From Pseudomonadota bacterium (GTDB lineage Bacteria; Pseudomonadota; Gammaproteobacteria; Xanthomonadales; Xanthomonadaceae), in contig JAFEEL010000052.1 of NCBI GenBank assembly GCA_018241125.1, forward strand, positions 1 to 64,000: a stretch of 64,000 nt of DNA, given 5' to 3'. The notes beneath the pieces were generated by a model. That model was not told the origin of the DNA. It was given only the letters and a program-made list of their open reading frames with translations, and ran no database searches. The position numbers were made by a program, and so were the translations under genes. Positions 47,434-56,668 of this stretch are shown here, in pieces; the first letter of the stretch is position 1, and the number at the start of each line of letters is the position of its first letter.

Positions 47434-48612
47434 ATGCGGTCGAACACCGAGCAAAGCCTGCGCGATCTGGACAGCCGCAGCATCGCGACCCAACTGCGCG
47501 GCGGCAGCGATGAGCAGATCGCCAGCGCGCTGCAGAGCTTGCCGTTGGGGCAGGCGCAAAAAGTGCTCGAGCGGCTGGATCCGGCGCGCCGCGAAGCGAT
47601 CGATCTGGCCGATGTCGCCCACGACCTGCTGCTCGGGCGCGGCTATCCCGACGGCACCGTCGGCCGCCTGCTGGAATCGGCACCGGCGGTGTTTGCGCCC
47701 GACGCCAGCGTGGGTCAGGTCATCGAGGTCCTGCGCGAAGTGGTGCGCCAGCAACTGGTGGTGTACGTGTTCGTGGTCGATCAAGGACAAGTGCTGCGCG
47801 GGGTGGTGGCGTTCCGCGAACTGGTGTTCGCCGCGCCCAGCCAACGCCTGGATGAGGTGATGGTGCGCGACCCGTTTTTCCTCACCGCGCGCATGCCGTT
47901 GGTGGAGGCGATGCACGAGGTCGTCACCCGCCACTACCCGATCTACCCGGTGTGCGAGCCTGACGGTCGCCTGCTGGGGCTGGTGCGCGGGGCGGCGTTG
48001 TTCGAGCAACAGGCATTCGAGATTTCCGCACAGGCCGGCGCCATCGTCGGCGTTGAGAAAGAGGAACGGCTGGCCACACCGTGGGTGCGCAGCTTCGCGT
48101 TCCGGCATCCGTGGCTGCTGGTGAACTTGTTGATGGCCGCGTTCACGGTAGCGGTGGTGAGCGTGTTTCAGGACGCGATCAATCGCGTCGTGCTGCTGGC
48201 GTTGTTCATGCCGGTGGTGTCCGGCCAGTGCGGCAATCTCGGCAGCCAATCGCTGGCGGTGGTATTGCGCGGCATGACCTTGGGCGAGTTGCGACCGTCG
48301 CGCGCATACGCGCTGGTGATCAAGGAAGGCTGGCTGGGCTTCCTCAACGGCCTGGTGGCGGGCGTGTTGGCCGGCGCTGCGATGTACGTGATGGCCAGCT
48401 TCCGCCACGAGTCGGCGCTGCATCTGGGTGGGGCGGTATTGATCGCGATGATCGCCAGTTGCACGCTGGCCGGCATGGCCGGGGCGGTGATTCCGCTGCT
48501 GCTGCGGCGGTTCGGCGCCGACCCGGCGACCGCTTCGGGCATCTTCCTGAGCACCGTCACCGACGTGGTGGGGATGGGCTCGTTCCTCGGCCTGGCCACG
48601 TTGTTGATGTGA
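47434..48612 (+). CDS. mgtE: magnesium transporter MgtE
   Basis: 392 residues if started at 47434 (GGAG six bases upstream); 47404 would add ten residues. A cytoplasmic MgtE N domain (about 1-85) is followed by paired CBS domains (about 90-205, with DPFFLTARMPLVEAMHEVVTRHYPIYPV). Five membrane helices follow, with PVVSGQCGNLGSQS, GFLNGLVAGVLAG and FLSTVTDVVGMGSFLGLATLL as the pore motifs. It is a Mg2+-gated channel-like importer. The 16-bp-stem terminator at 48735 lies downstream. Confidence 0.94.
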   Translation: MRSNTEQSLRDLDSRSIATQLRGGSDEQIASALQSLPLGQAQKVLERLDPARREAIDLADVAHDLLLGRGYPDGTVGRLLESAPAVFAPDASVGQVIEVLREVVRQQLVVYVFVVDQGQVLRGVVAFRELVFAAPSQRLDEVMVRDPFFLTARMPLVEAMHEVVTRHYPIYPVCEPDGRLLGLVRGAALFEQQAFEISAQAGAIVGVEKEERLATPWVRSFAFRHPWLLVNLLMAAFTVAVVSVFQDAINRVVLLALFMPVVSGQCGNLGSQSLAVVLRGMTLGELRPSRAYALVIKEGWLGFLNGLVAGVLAGAAMYVMASFRHESALHLGGAVLIAMIASCTLAGMAGAVIPLLLRRFGADPATASGIFLSTVTDVVGMGSFLGLATLLM

Positions 48613-48672
48613 CTTCCGGTGCCCGTTCCGCTCATGCTGCGGCGCAGCGCGCAATGCCCTGCTGGAACTGGC

Positions 48673-48777
48673 TATGATGCGCGGCCGCCACGGCGGGGCT
48701 GGGGAGCCCCGGCGGCAAGCAACGGGGGAGAGGGCACAGACCCGCAGGCGTGCAGGCGCCTGCGGGTCTGTGTTTTT
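48673..48777 (+). ncRNA. Candidate small RNA between mgtE and glnE
   Basis: A TATGAT -10-like box (48673-48678) is followed by a hairpin CGGGGCT-gggg-AGCCCCG (48694-48711) and an unpaired G-rich stretch (AAGCAACGGGGGAGAGGG). It closes with a perfect 16-bp terminator stem (48735-48750 with 48757-48772, loop TGCAGG) and TTTTT. That is the anatomy of a roughly 95-nt independent RNA. No known family is recognised; the -35 is poor. It could instead be the mgtE terminator or a glnE leader. Confidence 0.45.
48735..48777 (+). terminator. Strong rho-independent terminator
   Basis: Perfect 16-bp stem (CACAGACCCGCAGGCG and complement) with a 6-nt loop and five T residues. It ends the mgtE transcript or the candidate small RNA. 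Confidence 0.92.
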
Positions 48778-48837
48778 GGGCGCATGCACACGTGGCGCGG
48801 GCGCGTTCTCGCGACGTGGGCATGGAACAATGCGCAC

Positions 48838-51603
48838 ATGGACGCCACGCCCGACGACCCGCTGTCGACCCTGCTGGCGCATCGGTTGCAGGCACTGGCC
48901 GCGTCGCCGGCGCACACCGGCCTGCCCGCAGACCACCTGCGCGCCCTGCTGCTCGGCAGTGATTTTGCGTTCGGTGTGTTGCGTGATGACTCCGACGCCA
49001 TCCCGACGATGCTCGGCCCGCCATCGCCGCCGCCGATGCTCGATCCGGCGCAGCCGACACGCTGGCCGACGCAACTGCGGCGCTGGCGCAAGCGGGGGTC
49101 GCTGCGCCTGATCTGGCGCGACATCACCGCACAGGACGATGTGGACGCCACCTTGGCCGGTGCCAGCGCACTGGCCGATGCCGCCCTCGAAGCGGCGCTG
49201 GCCGCCGTCGAGGCGCACGTCGCCGCGGCGCATGGCGTAATCGGCGGTGCCGATGGCAACCCGCAGCGCATGGTCGTGTTCGGGTTGGGCAAGCTCGGCG
49301 GCGGTGAACTGAATTTTTCCTCCGACGTGGATCTGGTGTTCGCCTATGAACGCGGCGGCAGCAGCGACGGCACGCGCACGCTGGATGCCGATGCGTACTA
49401 CGCGCGCATCGGCCAGCGCCTGATCGGCCTGCTCGACGAGGTCACTGCCGAGGGCTTTTGCCATCGCGTGGACATGCGCCTGCGCCCGTTCGGCAGCGTG
49501 GGCCGGCTGGCGCTGTCGTTCGATGCGATGGAGCAGTATTACCAGGCGCAGGGCCGCGACTGGGAGCGCTATGCGTGGATCAAGGCGCGCCCGGTGGCTG
49601 GCGATATCGCTGCCGGGCAGCGCCTGCTGACGACGCTGCGCCCGTTCGTGTACCGCCGCTACCTCGATTACACCGCGCTCGATGGCCTGCGCGAGATGAA
49701 GGCGGCGATCGCCGCCGACGAGCGCCGCGAACTTACCGACCACTTGAAGCTCGGGCCCGGCGGCATCCGCGAAATCGAGTTCCTCGTGCAGGCGCTGCAA
49801 CTGATCCGCGGCGGTCGTGAGCCAGCGCTGCGCAACCGCAGCCTGCTGCCGGCGCTGGCCGCGCTCGCTGCCGGCGGGCACTTGCCGGAAAACACGGCGG
49901 CGGCATTGGCTCGCGCCTATCGCTTTTTGCGCCGATTGGAAAATCGCGTGCAGATGTTTGCCGATCAGCAGGTGCATGCGCTGCCCGATGATCCGTTCAT
50001 CGCGCGGCGCATCGCGCTGGGGCTGGGCTACGCCGATGTCGCCGCCTTGCGCGTCGAGCTGGACGCACAGCGCGCCGTGGTGTCGGCGGAGTTCGAGCGC
50101 CTGCTCGCCGCGCGCAAACGCGGCACTGCGTCGCCGACCGCGTTGCAGGACTACTGGCTGGCCCTGCCCGATGGCGGTTCGGCGCAGGCACTGGTCGATG
50201 CCGGTTTTTCCCGCGCCGATAGCCACGACGCCGCACTGCGCGATTTCGCGCGCGCACCGGCGATCCGCGCGCTGTCGCGGCGGTCGCGGCCGCGGCTGGA
50301 TCGCGTGCTGCCGCGCCTGCTGCGCGAGGCCGGGCAAACCGACGCGGCCGATCTGGCGCTGCCGCGTCTGCTCGACCTGTTGCACGCCATCGCCCGTCGC
50401 GGCAGCTATCTGGCCTTGCTCGACGAACAGCCTGCCGCCGCCTCGCGGCTGGTCGAAGTGGCCGCGCGCAGCGCGCTGCTGTCCGAACGCATCGCCGCCC
50501 ATCCGTTGTTGCTCGACGAGCTGCTGGACGTGCGCGCGGAAGGCGCGCCGCCGACGTTAGATGGTCTGCGCAGCGAGTGCCTGCACGCGCTGTCCGCCTG
50601 CGCCGCCGACGATGTCGAAGCGCGCCTGCACGCGTTGGCCGAGTTTCGACAAGGTGTCGCGTTCCGTATCGGTCTGGCGCTGCTGCGCCAGCGCGTGGCC
50701 GCCGTGACCGCCGCCCGGCAACTTGCCGAACTGGCGCAAGTGGTGCTGGATGCGGCGTTGGCGTTGGCGCGGCGGGCATTGCGGCGCGACGCCGACAGCG
50801 ACGACGGCTTGGCGGTGATCGGTTATGGATCCATCGGCGGGCAGGAACTGGGCTTCATGTCGGATCTGGATCTGGTGTTCCTGCACGCCGCCGGTGACGA
50901 TCACGAACAGGCGCGGGCCAACGCCAAGCTGGCGCAAAAACTGGTCAGTCTGCTCGGCACGCCAACGCCGGCCGGCGCGCTCTACGAAGTCGATGTGCGG
51001 CTGCGCCCGGATGGCGCCAAGGGCCTGCTGGTGGCCGGGCTGGACAGCTTCGCCGACTATCAGCGCCAACGCGCGTGGACGTGGGAACATCAGGCGTTGG
51101 TGCGCGCACGCGGCCTGACCGGCGCAGCGGCGACGCTGGCGCGGTTTGCCGCGATCCGCGCACAGATATTGGCGCAGCCGCGAGACACGACGATGTTGCG
51201 ATCGGATGTGCTGGCGATGCGTGCACGCATGCGCGCGGCGCTGGATCGCAGCGATGCCCGGCGCTTCGACCTCAAGCAGGGCGAGGGCGGATTGGTGGAT
51301 CTGGAGTTCCTGCTGCAATACCTCGTGCTGGCGCACGGCCACGCGCATCCGGCGCTGCTGCACGCCACCCGCACCGATGGGTTGATCGCGACGTTGGCCA
51401 GCGCCGAAATCGTGTCGGCGGCGCAAGCGGCAACGCTCGCGTCTGCACACGCGCACCTGCTGCGCCGCGCGCTGGAGTGCACGCTCGATCGCCGTCCCCG
51501 CATGATCGTCATGGATGCGCCGACGCAAGCCGCTTGCGCCAGCGTGCGCGCGGCTTGCGCTACGCACGGACTGGAGTTTGCTGCGCTTGCGCCAAGCGCC
51601 TGA
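48838..51603 (+). CDS. glnE: Bifunctional glutamine synthetase adenylyltransferase/adenylyl-removing enzyme
   Basis: 921 residues with two nucleotidyltransferase domains. The N-terminal deadenylylase has VVFGLGKLGGGELNFSSDVDLVF near residue 144. The C-terminal adenylylase has VIGYGSIGGQELGFMSDLDLVFLH near 661, each with the paired aspartates (DVD, DLD). It controls glutamine synthetase by adding or removing AMP in response to PII proteins. Start at 48838 (an in-frame ATG at 48784 falls too near the terminator). No amtB/glnB neighbour is present. Confidence 0.94.
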   Translation: MDATPDDPLSTLLAHRLQALAASPAHTGLPADHLRALLLGSDFAFGVLRDDSDAIPTMLGPPSPPPMLDPAQPTRWPTQLRRWRKRGSLRLIWRDITAQDDVDATLAGASALADAALEAALAAVEAHVAAAHGVIGGADGNPQRMVVFGLGKLGGGELNFSSDVDLVFAYERGGSSDGTRTLDADAYYARIGQRLIGLLDEVTAEGFCHRVDMRLRPFGSVGRLALSFDAMEQYYQAQGRDWERYAWIKARPVAGDIAAGQRLLTTLRPFVYRRYLDYTALDGLREMKAAIAADERRELTDHLKLGPGGIREIEFLVQALQLIRGGREPALRNRSLLPALAALAAGGHLPENTAAALARAYRFLRRLENRVQMFADQQVHALPDDPFIARRIALGLGYADVAALRVELDAQRAVVSAEFERLLAARKRGTASPTALQDYWLALPDGGSAQALVDAGFSRADSHDAALRDFARAPAIRALSRRSRPRLDRVLPRLLREAGQTDAADLALPRLLDLLHAIARRGSYLALLDEQPAAASRLVEVAARSALLSERIAAHPLLLDELLDVRAEGAPPTLDGLRSECLHALSACAADDVEARLHALAEFRQGVAFRIGLALLRQRVAAVTAARQLAELAQVVLDAALALARRALRRDADSDDGLAVIGYGSIGGQELGFMSDLDLVFLHAAGDDHEQARANAKLAQKLVSLLGTPTPAGALYEVDVRLRPDGAKGLLVAGLDSFADYQRQRAWTWEHQALVRARGLTGAAATLARFAAIRAQILAQPRDTTMLRSDVLAMRARMRAALDRSDARRFDLKQGEGGLVDLEFLLQYLVLAHGHAHPALLHATRTDGLIATLASAEIVSAAQAATLASAHAHLLRRALECTLDRRPRMIVMDAPTQAACASVRAACATHGLEFAALAPSA

Positions 51604-51677
51604 TCGGTTGTCGGAGATGCCGTTGTTATAGTGGCCGTCGCGGTATCGCTTCTTGCCATCCATCGCGGAATTCGCCA

Positions 51678-51794
51678 ATGCGCATCGCCCCGTTGCTGCT
51701 CTTGGGTTCGGCCGTGACCCTGCCGGTGGATCTTCCGGGCGCGGCCGGAGCGTCCGTTGCCGAAGGCGAGCCAGCGCCCGTTCACGGAAATTGA
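51678..51794 (+). CDS. 38-codon ORF with signal-peptide-like start; possible gene remnant
   Basis: MRIAPLLLLGSAVTLPVDLP plus 18 further residues, then TGA. The stop overlaps the first possible hsdM start (TGATG at 51792-51796). The hydrophobic start looks like an export signal. It could be the 5' stump of a gene cut off by insertion of the restriction cassette, or a leader peptide. Very short, so uncertain. Confidence 0.3.
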   Translation: MRIAPLLLLGSAVTLPVDLPGAAGASVAEGEPAPVHGN

Positions 51795-51811
51795 TGAGAG
51801 AAACCAAGCCG

Positions 51812-54223
51812 ATGCAGAACAAGCACCAAGACCAAAGCCAGATCAAATGGGTCGCCGATTTCATCTGGAACATCGCCGACGACCGCCTGCGTGATGTGTA
51901 CGTGCGCGGCAAGTACCGCGACGTGATCTTGCCCTTCACCGTGCTGCGGCGGCTGGACGCCGTACTCGAATCCACCAAGGACGCGGTGCTGGAGCGCAAG
52001 AAGTTCCTCGACGCGCATAACGTGGCCGAGCAGGACGGCGCGCTGCGCATGGCGGCGGGTCAGGCGTTCTACAACACGTCCGACTTCACCCTGGCCAGGC
52101 TCAAGGCCAGTGCGGCCGGGCAGCGCCTGCGCGAGGACTTCATCGCCTACCTCGACGGCTTCTCGCCCAACGTGCAGGAAATCCTCACCAAGTTCAATTT
52201 CCGCAACCAGATTCAGAAGCTGGTCGATGCCCACGTCCTTGGCTACCTGATCGAGGATTTCCTCGATCCCGAGGTCAACCTGTCGCCACTGCCGATCAAG
52301 GACGCCGACGGGCGCGTGAAGCTGCCGCCGCTGGACAACCACGGCATGGGTACGGTGTTCGAGGAGCTGATCCGCCGCTTCAACGAAGAGAACAACGAGG
52401 AAGCCGGCGAGCACTTCACGCCGCGCGACGTGGTCAAGCTCATGGCCAAGCTGCTGTTCCTGCCGGTGGCGCAGCGCATCCAGTCCGGCACCTACCTGCT
52501 CTACGACGGCTCCTGCGGTACCGGCGGCATGCTCACCGTGGCCGAGGAAACCCTGGCTGCACTGGCCGAGGAACACGACAAGGAAGTCTCCATCCACCTT
52601 TTTGGGCAGGAGATCAGCGACGAAACCTACGCCATCTGCAAGGCCGACCTGCTCTTGAAGGGCGAAGGCGGCGCGGCGGAAAACATCGTCGGCGGTGCGG
52701 ACAAATCCACGCTGTCCGCCGACCAGTTCCGCAGCCGCGAGTTCGACTTCATGATCTCCAACCCACCCTACGGCAAGAGTTGGAAAACCGATCTGGAGCG
52801 CATGGGTGGCAAGCAGGGCTTCAACGACCCGCGCTTCATCGTCAGCCACGGCGGCAACCCGGAACTCAAGCTCATTACCCGCTCCAGCGACGGCCAGCTC
52901 ATGTTCCTCGTGAACAAGCTGTCCAAGATGAAGCGCAGCGCGCCCGCCGACGGCGTGGGCAGCCGCATCGCCCTCGTCCACAACGGCTCGGCGCTGTTCA
53001 CCGGCGACGCCGGTCAGGGCGAGAGCAACATCCGCCGCTGGGTGCTGGAAAACGACTGGCTCGAAGCCATCATCGCCCTGCCGCTCAACATCTTCTACAA
53101 CACCGGCATCGCCACCTACATCTGGGTGCTGGCCAACCGCAAGGCCGAGCACCGCAAGGGCAAGGTACAACTGATCGACGCGTCAATGTGGTTCCAGCCG
53201 CTGCGCCGCAACCTCGGCAAGAAGAACTGCGAGCTGGCCGAGGCCGACATTGCCCGCATCGTCGATCTTTATCTTCCCGCTCCCGCGAGCGGGAGAGGGC
53301 TTGGGGGTGAGGGTGCTTCGCAGGAATCCGAACACAGCAAGTGGTTCGATACGCAGGACTTCGGCTACTGGAAGATCACCGTCGAGCGTCCGCTGCGCCT
53401 GAAAAGCCAGTTGAAAGCCAGCGCCATCGAAGCCCTGCGCTTCGCGTCGGGCGACGAGAGCCTGCGCGCTGAAATCTATGCCCAGCACGGCGACACGCTC
53501 TACACCGGCTTCGCCAAGCTCAAGCCCGAGATCGAGGCGTGGCTCAAGGGTGACGGCGACAGCGAAGACGACGAAGCCGAGGATGGCGAAGACGGGGCAC
53601 CGGCGAAGAAGGCCGTGCCGGAAAAACGCCGCAAGAAGCTGCTGGACGCCACGACGTGGCTGCGCGACAAGGCGTTGCTCGATCTGGCGCTGCTGGCGCA
53701 ACGCGAACTCGGCGATGCCGTATTCGACGACCACAACGTCTTCCGCGAGAAGTTCGATGCGGCGATGAAGGCGCACGGCCAGAAGCCCGGCGCGGCGGAC
53801 AAGAAGGCCATCTTCAAGGCCGTGAGCTGGCGCGACGAAACCGCGCCGCCGGTGGTCGCCAAGCGCACGAAGTTGAAGAAGGACGAGCACTTCGAGCCGG
53901 GCTTCGGCGGCGCGTATCTGGAAACGGTCGGCAAGGATCGCTTCATGGTCGAGTACGAACCCGACAGCGACCTGCGCGACACCGAGCAGGTGCCGTTGAA
54001 GGAACCGGGCGGCATCGAAGCCTTCTTCGGGCGCGAAGTGCTGCCGCACGCGCCCGATGCGTGGATCGACACTGAGAAGACGCAGATCGGCTACGAAATC
54101 TCCTTCGCTCGTTATTTCTACAAGCCCGCGCCGCTGCGCACGCTGGCGCAAATCCGCACCGACATCCTCGCGCTGGAGCAGCAAAGCGAGGGCTTGCTGC
54201 ACAAGATCGTGGGGGGCGCGTGA
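51812..54223 (+). CDS. hsdM: Type I restriction-modification DNA methyltransferase subunit, long form
   Basis: 803 residues from the ATG at 51812 (51794 also possible). N-terminal helical HsdM domain (VADFIWNIADDRLRDVYVRGKYRDVI), then an N6-adenine methylase: FTPRDVVKLMAKL, SAM-binding DGSCGTGGML near residue 232, and catalytic NPPYGKSW (motif IV) near 318. Classical HsdM is about 500-530 residues; this one carries a long C-terminal extension with an acidic segment (GDGDSEDDEAEDGEDG). A REP-like repeat (53280-53313) is read in frame near residues 489-501 (PAPASGRGLGGEG), before ESEHSKWFD. The TGA stop overlaps the hsdS ATG. Confidence 0.93.
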   Translation: MQNKHQDQSQIKWVADFIWNIADDRLRDVYVRGKYRDVILPFTVLRRLDAVLESTKDAVLERKKFLDAHNVAEQDGALRMAAGQAFYNTSDFTLARLKASAAGQRLREDFIAYLDGFSPNVQEILTKFNFRNQIQKLVDAHVLGYLIEDFLDPEVNLSPLPIKDADGRVKLPPLDNHGMGTVFEELIRRFNEENNEEAGEHFTPRDVVKLMAKLLFLPVAQRIQSGTYLLYDGSCGTGGMLTVAEETLAALAEEHDKEVSIHLFGQEISDETYAICKADLLLKGEGGAAENIVGGADKSTLSADQFRSREFDFMISNPPYGKSWKTDLERMGGKQGFNDPRFIVSHGGNPELKLITRSSDGQLMFLVNKLSKMKRSAPADGVGSRIALVHNGSALFTGDAGQGESNIRRWVLENDWLEAIIALPLNIFYNTGIATYIWVLANRKAEHRKGKVQLIDASMWFQPLRRNLGKKNCELAEADIARIVDLYLPAPASGRGLGGEGASQESEHSKWFDTQDFGYWKITVERPLRLKSQLKASAIEALRFASGDESLRAEIYAQHGDTLYTGFAKLKPEIEAWLKGDGDSEDDEAEDGEDGAPAKKAVPEKRRKKLLDATTWLRDKALLDLALLAQRELGDAVFDDHNVFREKFDAAMKAHGQKPGAADKKAIFKAVSWRDETAPPVVAKRTKLKKDEHFEPGFGGAYLETVGKDRFMVEYEPDSDLRDTEQVPLKEPGGIEAFFGREVLPHAPDAWIDTEKTQIGYEISFARYFYKPAPLRTLAQIRTDILALEQQSEGLLHKIVGGA
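53280..53313. repeat. REP-like repeat, copy 5, inside hsdM
   Basis: CTCCCGC-ga-GCGGGAG followed by AGGGCTTGGGGGTGAGGG, matching the mpl copy in layout. It is translated in frame. Confidence 0.8.
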
Positions 54224-55602
54224 TGGCGGTGGCGAGTGCCTATCCGAATTACCAGCCACTTCGTTCGCGCTGGGTGCCGCGTGTGCCAGAGCACTGGTCG
54301 CTGCTGCGCGCCAAGAACTTCTTGCGTGAGATCGACGAACGGTCGAAAACCGGCGAGGAAGCGCTGCTGTCAATGCGCATGCAGCGGGGTTTGGTGCCGC
54401 ACAACGACGTCTCCGTAAAGCGCATCGCCCCAGAGAACCTCATTAGTTACAAGAAGGCACAACCGGACGAACTGGTGTTGAACCGGATGCAGGCGGGCAA
54501 CGCGATGTTCTTCCGCAACCGCCAGCCCGGTTTGGTCAGCCCGGACTACGCCGTATTCCGCTTGCTTCGAAACGACAATCCCGAATATCTCGGCCACCTG
54601 TTCCGTTCGTGGCCAATGCGCGGGTTGTTCCGTTCGGAATCGAAGGGGCTTGGGACAGGCACGTCAGGCTTCTTGCGCCTTTACTCGGATCGCTTCACAG
54701 CGCTGGAGATTCCGCTACCCCCGCGCCCCGAGCAAGACCAGATCGCCGCCTACCTGCGCGCGCAGGACGCGCACATCGCCCGCTTCATCAAGGCCAAGCG
54801 CGATCTGATCAAGCTGCTGACTGAACAGAAGCTGCGCATCATCGACCACGCTGTCACGCGTGGCCTCGACGCTACCGTTACGCTGAAGCCTTCCGGCATC
54901 GAGTGGCTGGGCGAGGTGCCGGAGCATTGGGACGTCTCGAAAGTCAAACTCTTAGCCGACTACATAAACGGCTTCCCGTTCAAACCAGCGGAATGGGGCG
55001 CGAAGGGCCGCCCCATCATTCGCATCCAGAACCTCACCAAAGAGCACGCCGCGTTCAACTACTACGACGGGGCGGTTCCTGAGCGCAACCACGTCAAAGA
55101 CGGTGACATCCTGCTTTCTTGGTCAGCCTCGCTCGGCGTATTCGTATGGAATCGTGGTGATGCGTGGCTGAACCAGCACATCTTCAAGGTCGTGCCAGAT
55201 CCTAAGCGAATCACTCGTGGGTACTTCGTTTGGTTGGCTCGATGGTTCTTGAACCACATGGAAGCCGAAGCGCACGGATCTACCATGCAGCACATTACCA
55301 AGCCGAAGTTCGGTTCCTTCCCTGTTCCTTTGCCTTCGCTGAGCGAGCAAGTGGAAATCGAGGCGCATATCAATCGGGAAACAAAAGACATTGATCTTGC
55401 TATTGCCCGTACCGAAGAGGAAATCAAGCTGATCCGCGAATACCGCGACCGCCTGATTGCCGATGTGGTCACCGGCCAAGTGGATGTGCGCAGCTGGCAA
55501 CCCGGCGCGGATGATGTGGTCGGCGACGACGTGCTCACCGCGCTGGGCGATGATGAGGCCGAAGCCGCCGAGGAGGGGGAGGCCGATGGCGAAGAAAACT
55601 GA
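54223..55602 (+). CDS. hsdS: Type I restriction-modification specificity subunit
   Basis: 459 residues with two target-recognition domains. TRD1 is about residues 15-180 (ending IPLPPRPEQDQIAAYL) and TRD2 about 225-385 (WLGEVPEHWDVSKVKLLADYINGFPF, ending VPLPSLSEQVEIEAHI). Each is followed by a conserved coiled coil (LIKLLTEQKLRIIDHAVTRGLD and IKLIREYRDRLIADVVTGQVDV). The target site cannot be read from sequence. The C-terminal tail is acidic (EAEAAEEGEADGEE). Start ATG at 54223 overlaps the hsdM stop (TGATG). Confidence 0.93.
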   Translation: MAVASAYPNYQPLRSRWVPRVPEHWSLLRAKNFLREIDERSKTGEEALLSMRMQRGLVPHNDVSVKRIAPENLISYKKAQPDELVLNRMQAGNAMFFRNRQPGLVSPDYAVFRLLRNDNPEYLGHLFRSWPMRGLFRSESKGLGTGTSGFLRLYSDRFTALEIPLPPRPEQDQIAAYLRAQDAHIARFIKAKRDLIKLLTEQKLRIIDHAVTRGLDATVTLKPSGIEWLGEVPEHWDVSKVKLLADYINGFPFKPAEWGAKGRPIIRIQNLTKEHAAFNYYDGAVPERNHVKDGDILLSWSASLGVFVWNRGDAWLNQHIFKVVPDPKRITRGYFVWLARWFLNHMEAEAHGSTMQHITKPKFGSFPVPLPSLSEQVEIEAHINRETKDIDLAIARTEEEIKLIREYRDRLIADVVTGQVDVRSWQPGADDVVGDDVLTALGDDEAEAAEEGEADGEEN

Positions 55603-56668
55603 ATCCACCTTGACCGGCGCTGCCTTGCTCAGCGAACTGCGTGGCCTGATCGACGCCGCCCGCCAGCATGTGGCGCAAACGGCCAACGCCACGCAGACGA
55701 TGCTGTACTGGCATGTCGGCCAGCGTATTCGCCGTGATGTGTTGAAAGATGGCCGGGCAGACTATGGCGCGGAGATTCTTGCGACGCTGTCGCAAGAATT
55801 GGCGAAGGACTACGGCAAGGGTTTCAATGTGTCGGCATTGACACGCATGGTCAAGTTCGCCGAAGCCTTTCCCGACGAGTCAATTGTCGCGACGCTGTCG
55901 CGACAATTGAGCTGGAGCCACTTCGTCGAAATCCTGCCGCTCAAACAGCCGCTGGAACGCGAGTATTACGCCGAGCTGTGCCGCGTGGAGCGCTGGAGCG
56001 TGCGCACCCTGCGTGAGCGCATCGGCAGCCAGTTGTACCTGCGCACCGCCATCGCCAAACAGCCAGAAAGCATCATCCAGGCGGAAATCAGCCACCTGCG
56101 GGACGGCGGCCAGATGACGCCCGAACTGGTGTTCCGCGATCCATACATGCTGGATTTCCTCGGCCTGCCGCACGACTACGACGAGCGCGAACTGGAAGAT
56201 GCCATCCTGCGCGAGATGGAGCGCTTCTTGCTGGAGTTGGGCGTGGGCTTCACCTTCGTGGCACGGCAAAAGCGCATCAGCGTGGGCGCGGATGATTTCC
56301 ATCTCGACCTGCTGTTCTACCACCGCCGCCTGCGGCGACTGGTGGCAGTGGAGCTGAAGCTGGAGAAGTTTCAGCCTGCACACAAGGGGCAGATGGAGCT
56401 GTACCTGCGCTGGCTCGATCAGCACGACCGCGCGGCAGGCGAGGAGCCGCCCATCGGCTTGATTCTGTGCGCCAGCAAGGACGCCGAACAGGTGAAGCTC
56501 ATGGACATGGAGGCCTCCAACATCCGCGTCGCAGAGTATCTGGCGCACATCCCGGACATGAAGGTTTTGCAGGCACATCTGCATCGCGCGGTCGAACTGG
56601 CGCGTGAACGCGCCGCGCCGCGCATGTTGTCGGGCAAGAAGACGGAGGTTGGCGATGAAAAGGGGTGA
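55586..56668 (+). CDS. DUF1016 PD-(D/E)xK nuclease-fold protein (YhcG family)
   Basis: 360 residues: an N-terminal DUF1016_N domain (TMLYWHVGQRIRRDVL, LSQELAKDYGKGFNVSALTRM, LSRQLSWSHFVEILPL) and a C-terminal nuclease-like domain with the candidate motif DDFHLDLLFYHRRLRRLVAVELKL (D and ExK). The family is often found with type I R-M or toxin-antitoxin-like systems; its role is unsettled. The start overlaps the end of hsdS by 17 bases, so it is an integral part of this operon. A 29-bp perfect-arm palindrome lies within it (55881-55909). Confidence 0.88.
   Translation: MAKKTESTLTGAALLSELRGLIDAARQHVAQTANATQTMLYWHVGQRIRRDVLKDGRADYGAEILATLSQELAKDYGKGFNVSALTRMVKFAEAFPDESIVATLSRQLSWSHFVEILPLKQPLEREYYAELCRVERWSVRTLRERIGSQLYLRTAIAKQPESIIQAEISHLRDGGQMTPELVFRDPYMLDFLGLPHDYDERELEDAILREMERFLLELGVGFTFVARQKRISVGADDFHLDLLFYHRRLRRLVAVELKLEKFQPAHKGQMELYLRWLDQHDRAAGEEPPIGLILCASKDAEQVKLMDMEASNIRVAEYLAHIPDMKVLQAHLHRAVELARERAAPRMLSGKKTEVGDEKG
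55881..55909. repeat. 29-bp palindrome inside the DUF1016 gene
   Basis: 13-bp perfect arms CAATTGTCGCGAC / GTCGCGACAATTG around a GCT loop. It encodes IVATLSRQL, which is itself a conserved protein stretch, so the palindrome may be partly protein-driven. Confidence 0.7.

Noticed and set aside
48673-48777. Known Mg2+ or other riboswitch associated with mgtE
   Set aside because: It lies downstream of mgtE and shows no recognisable riboswitch core.
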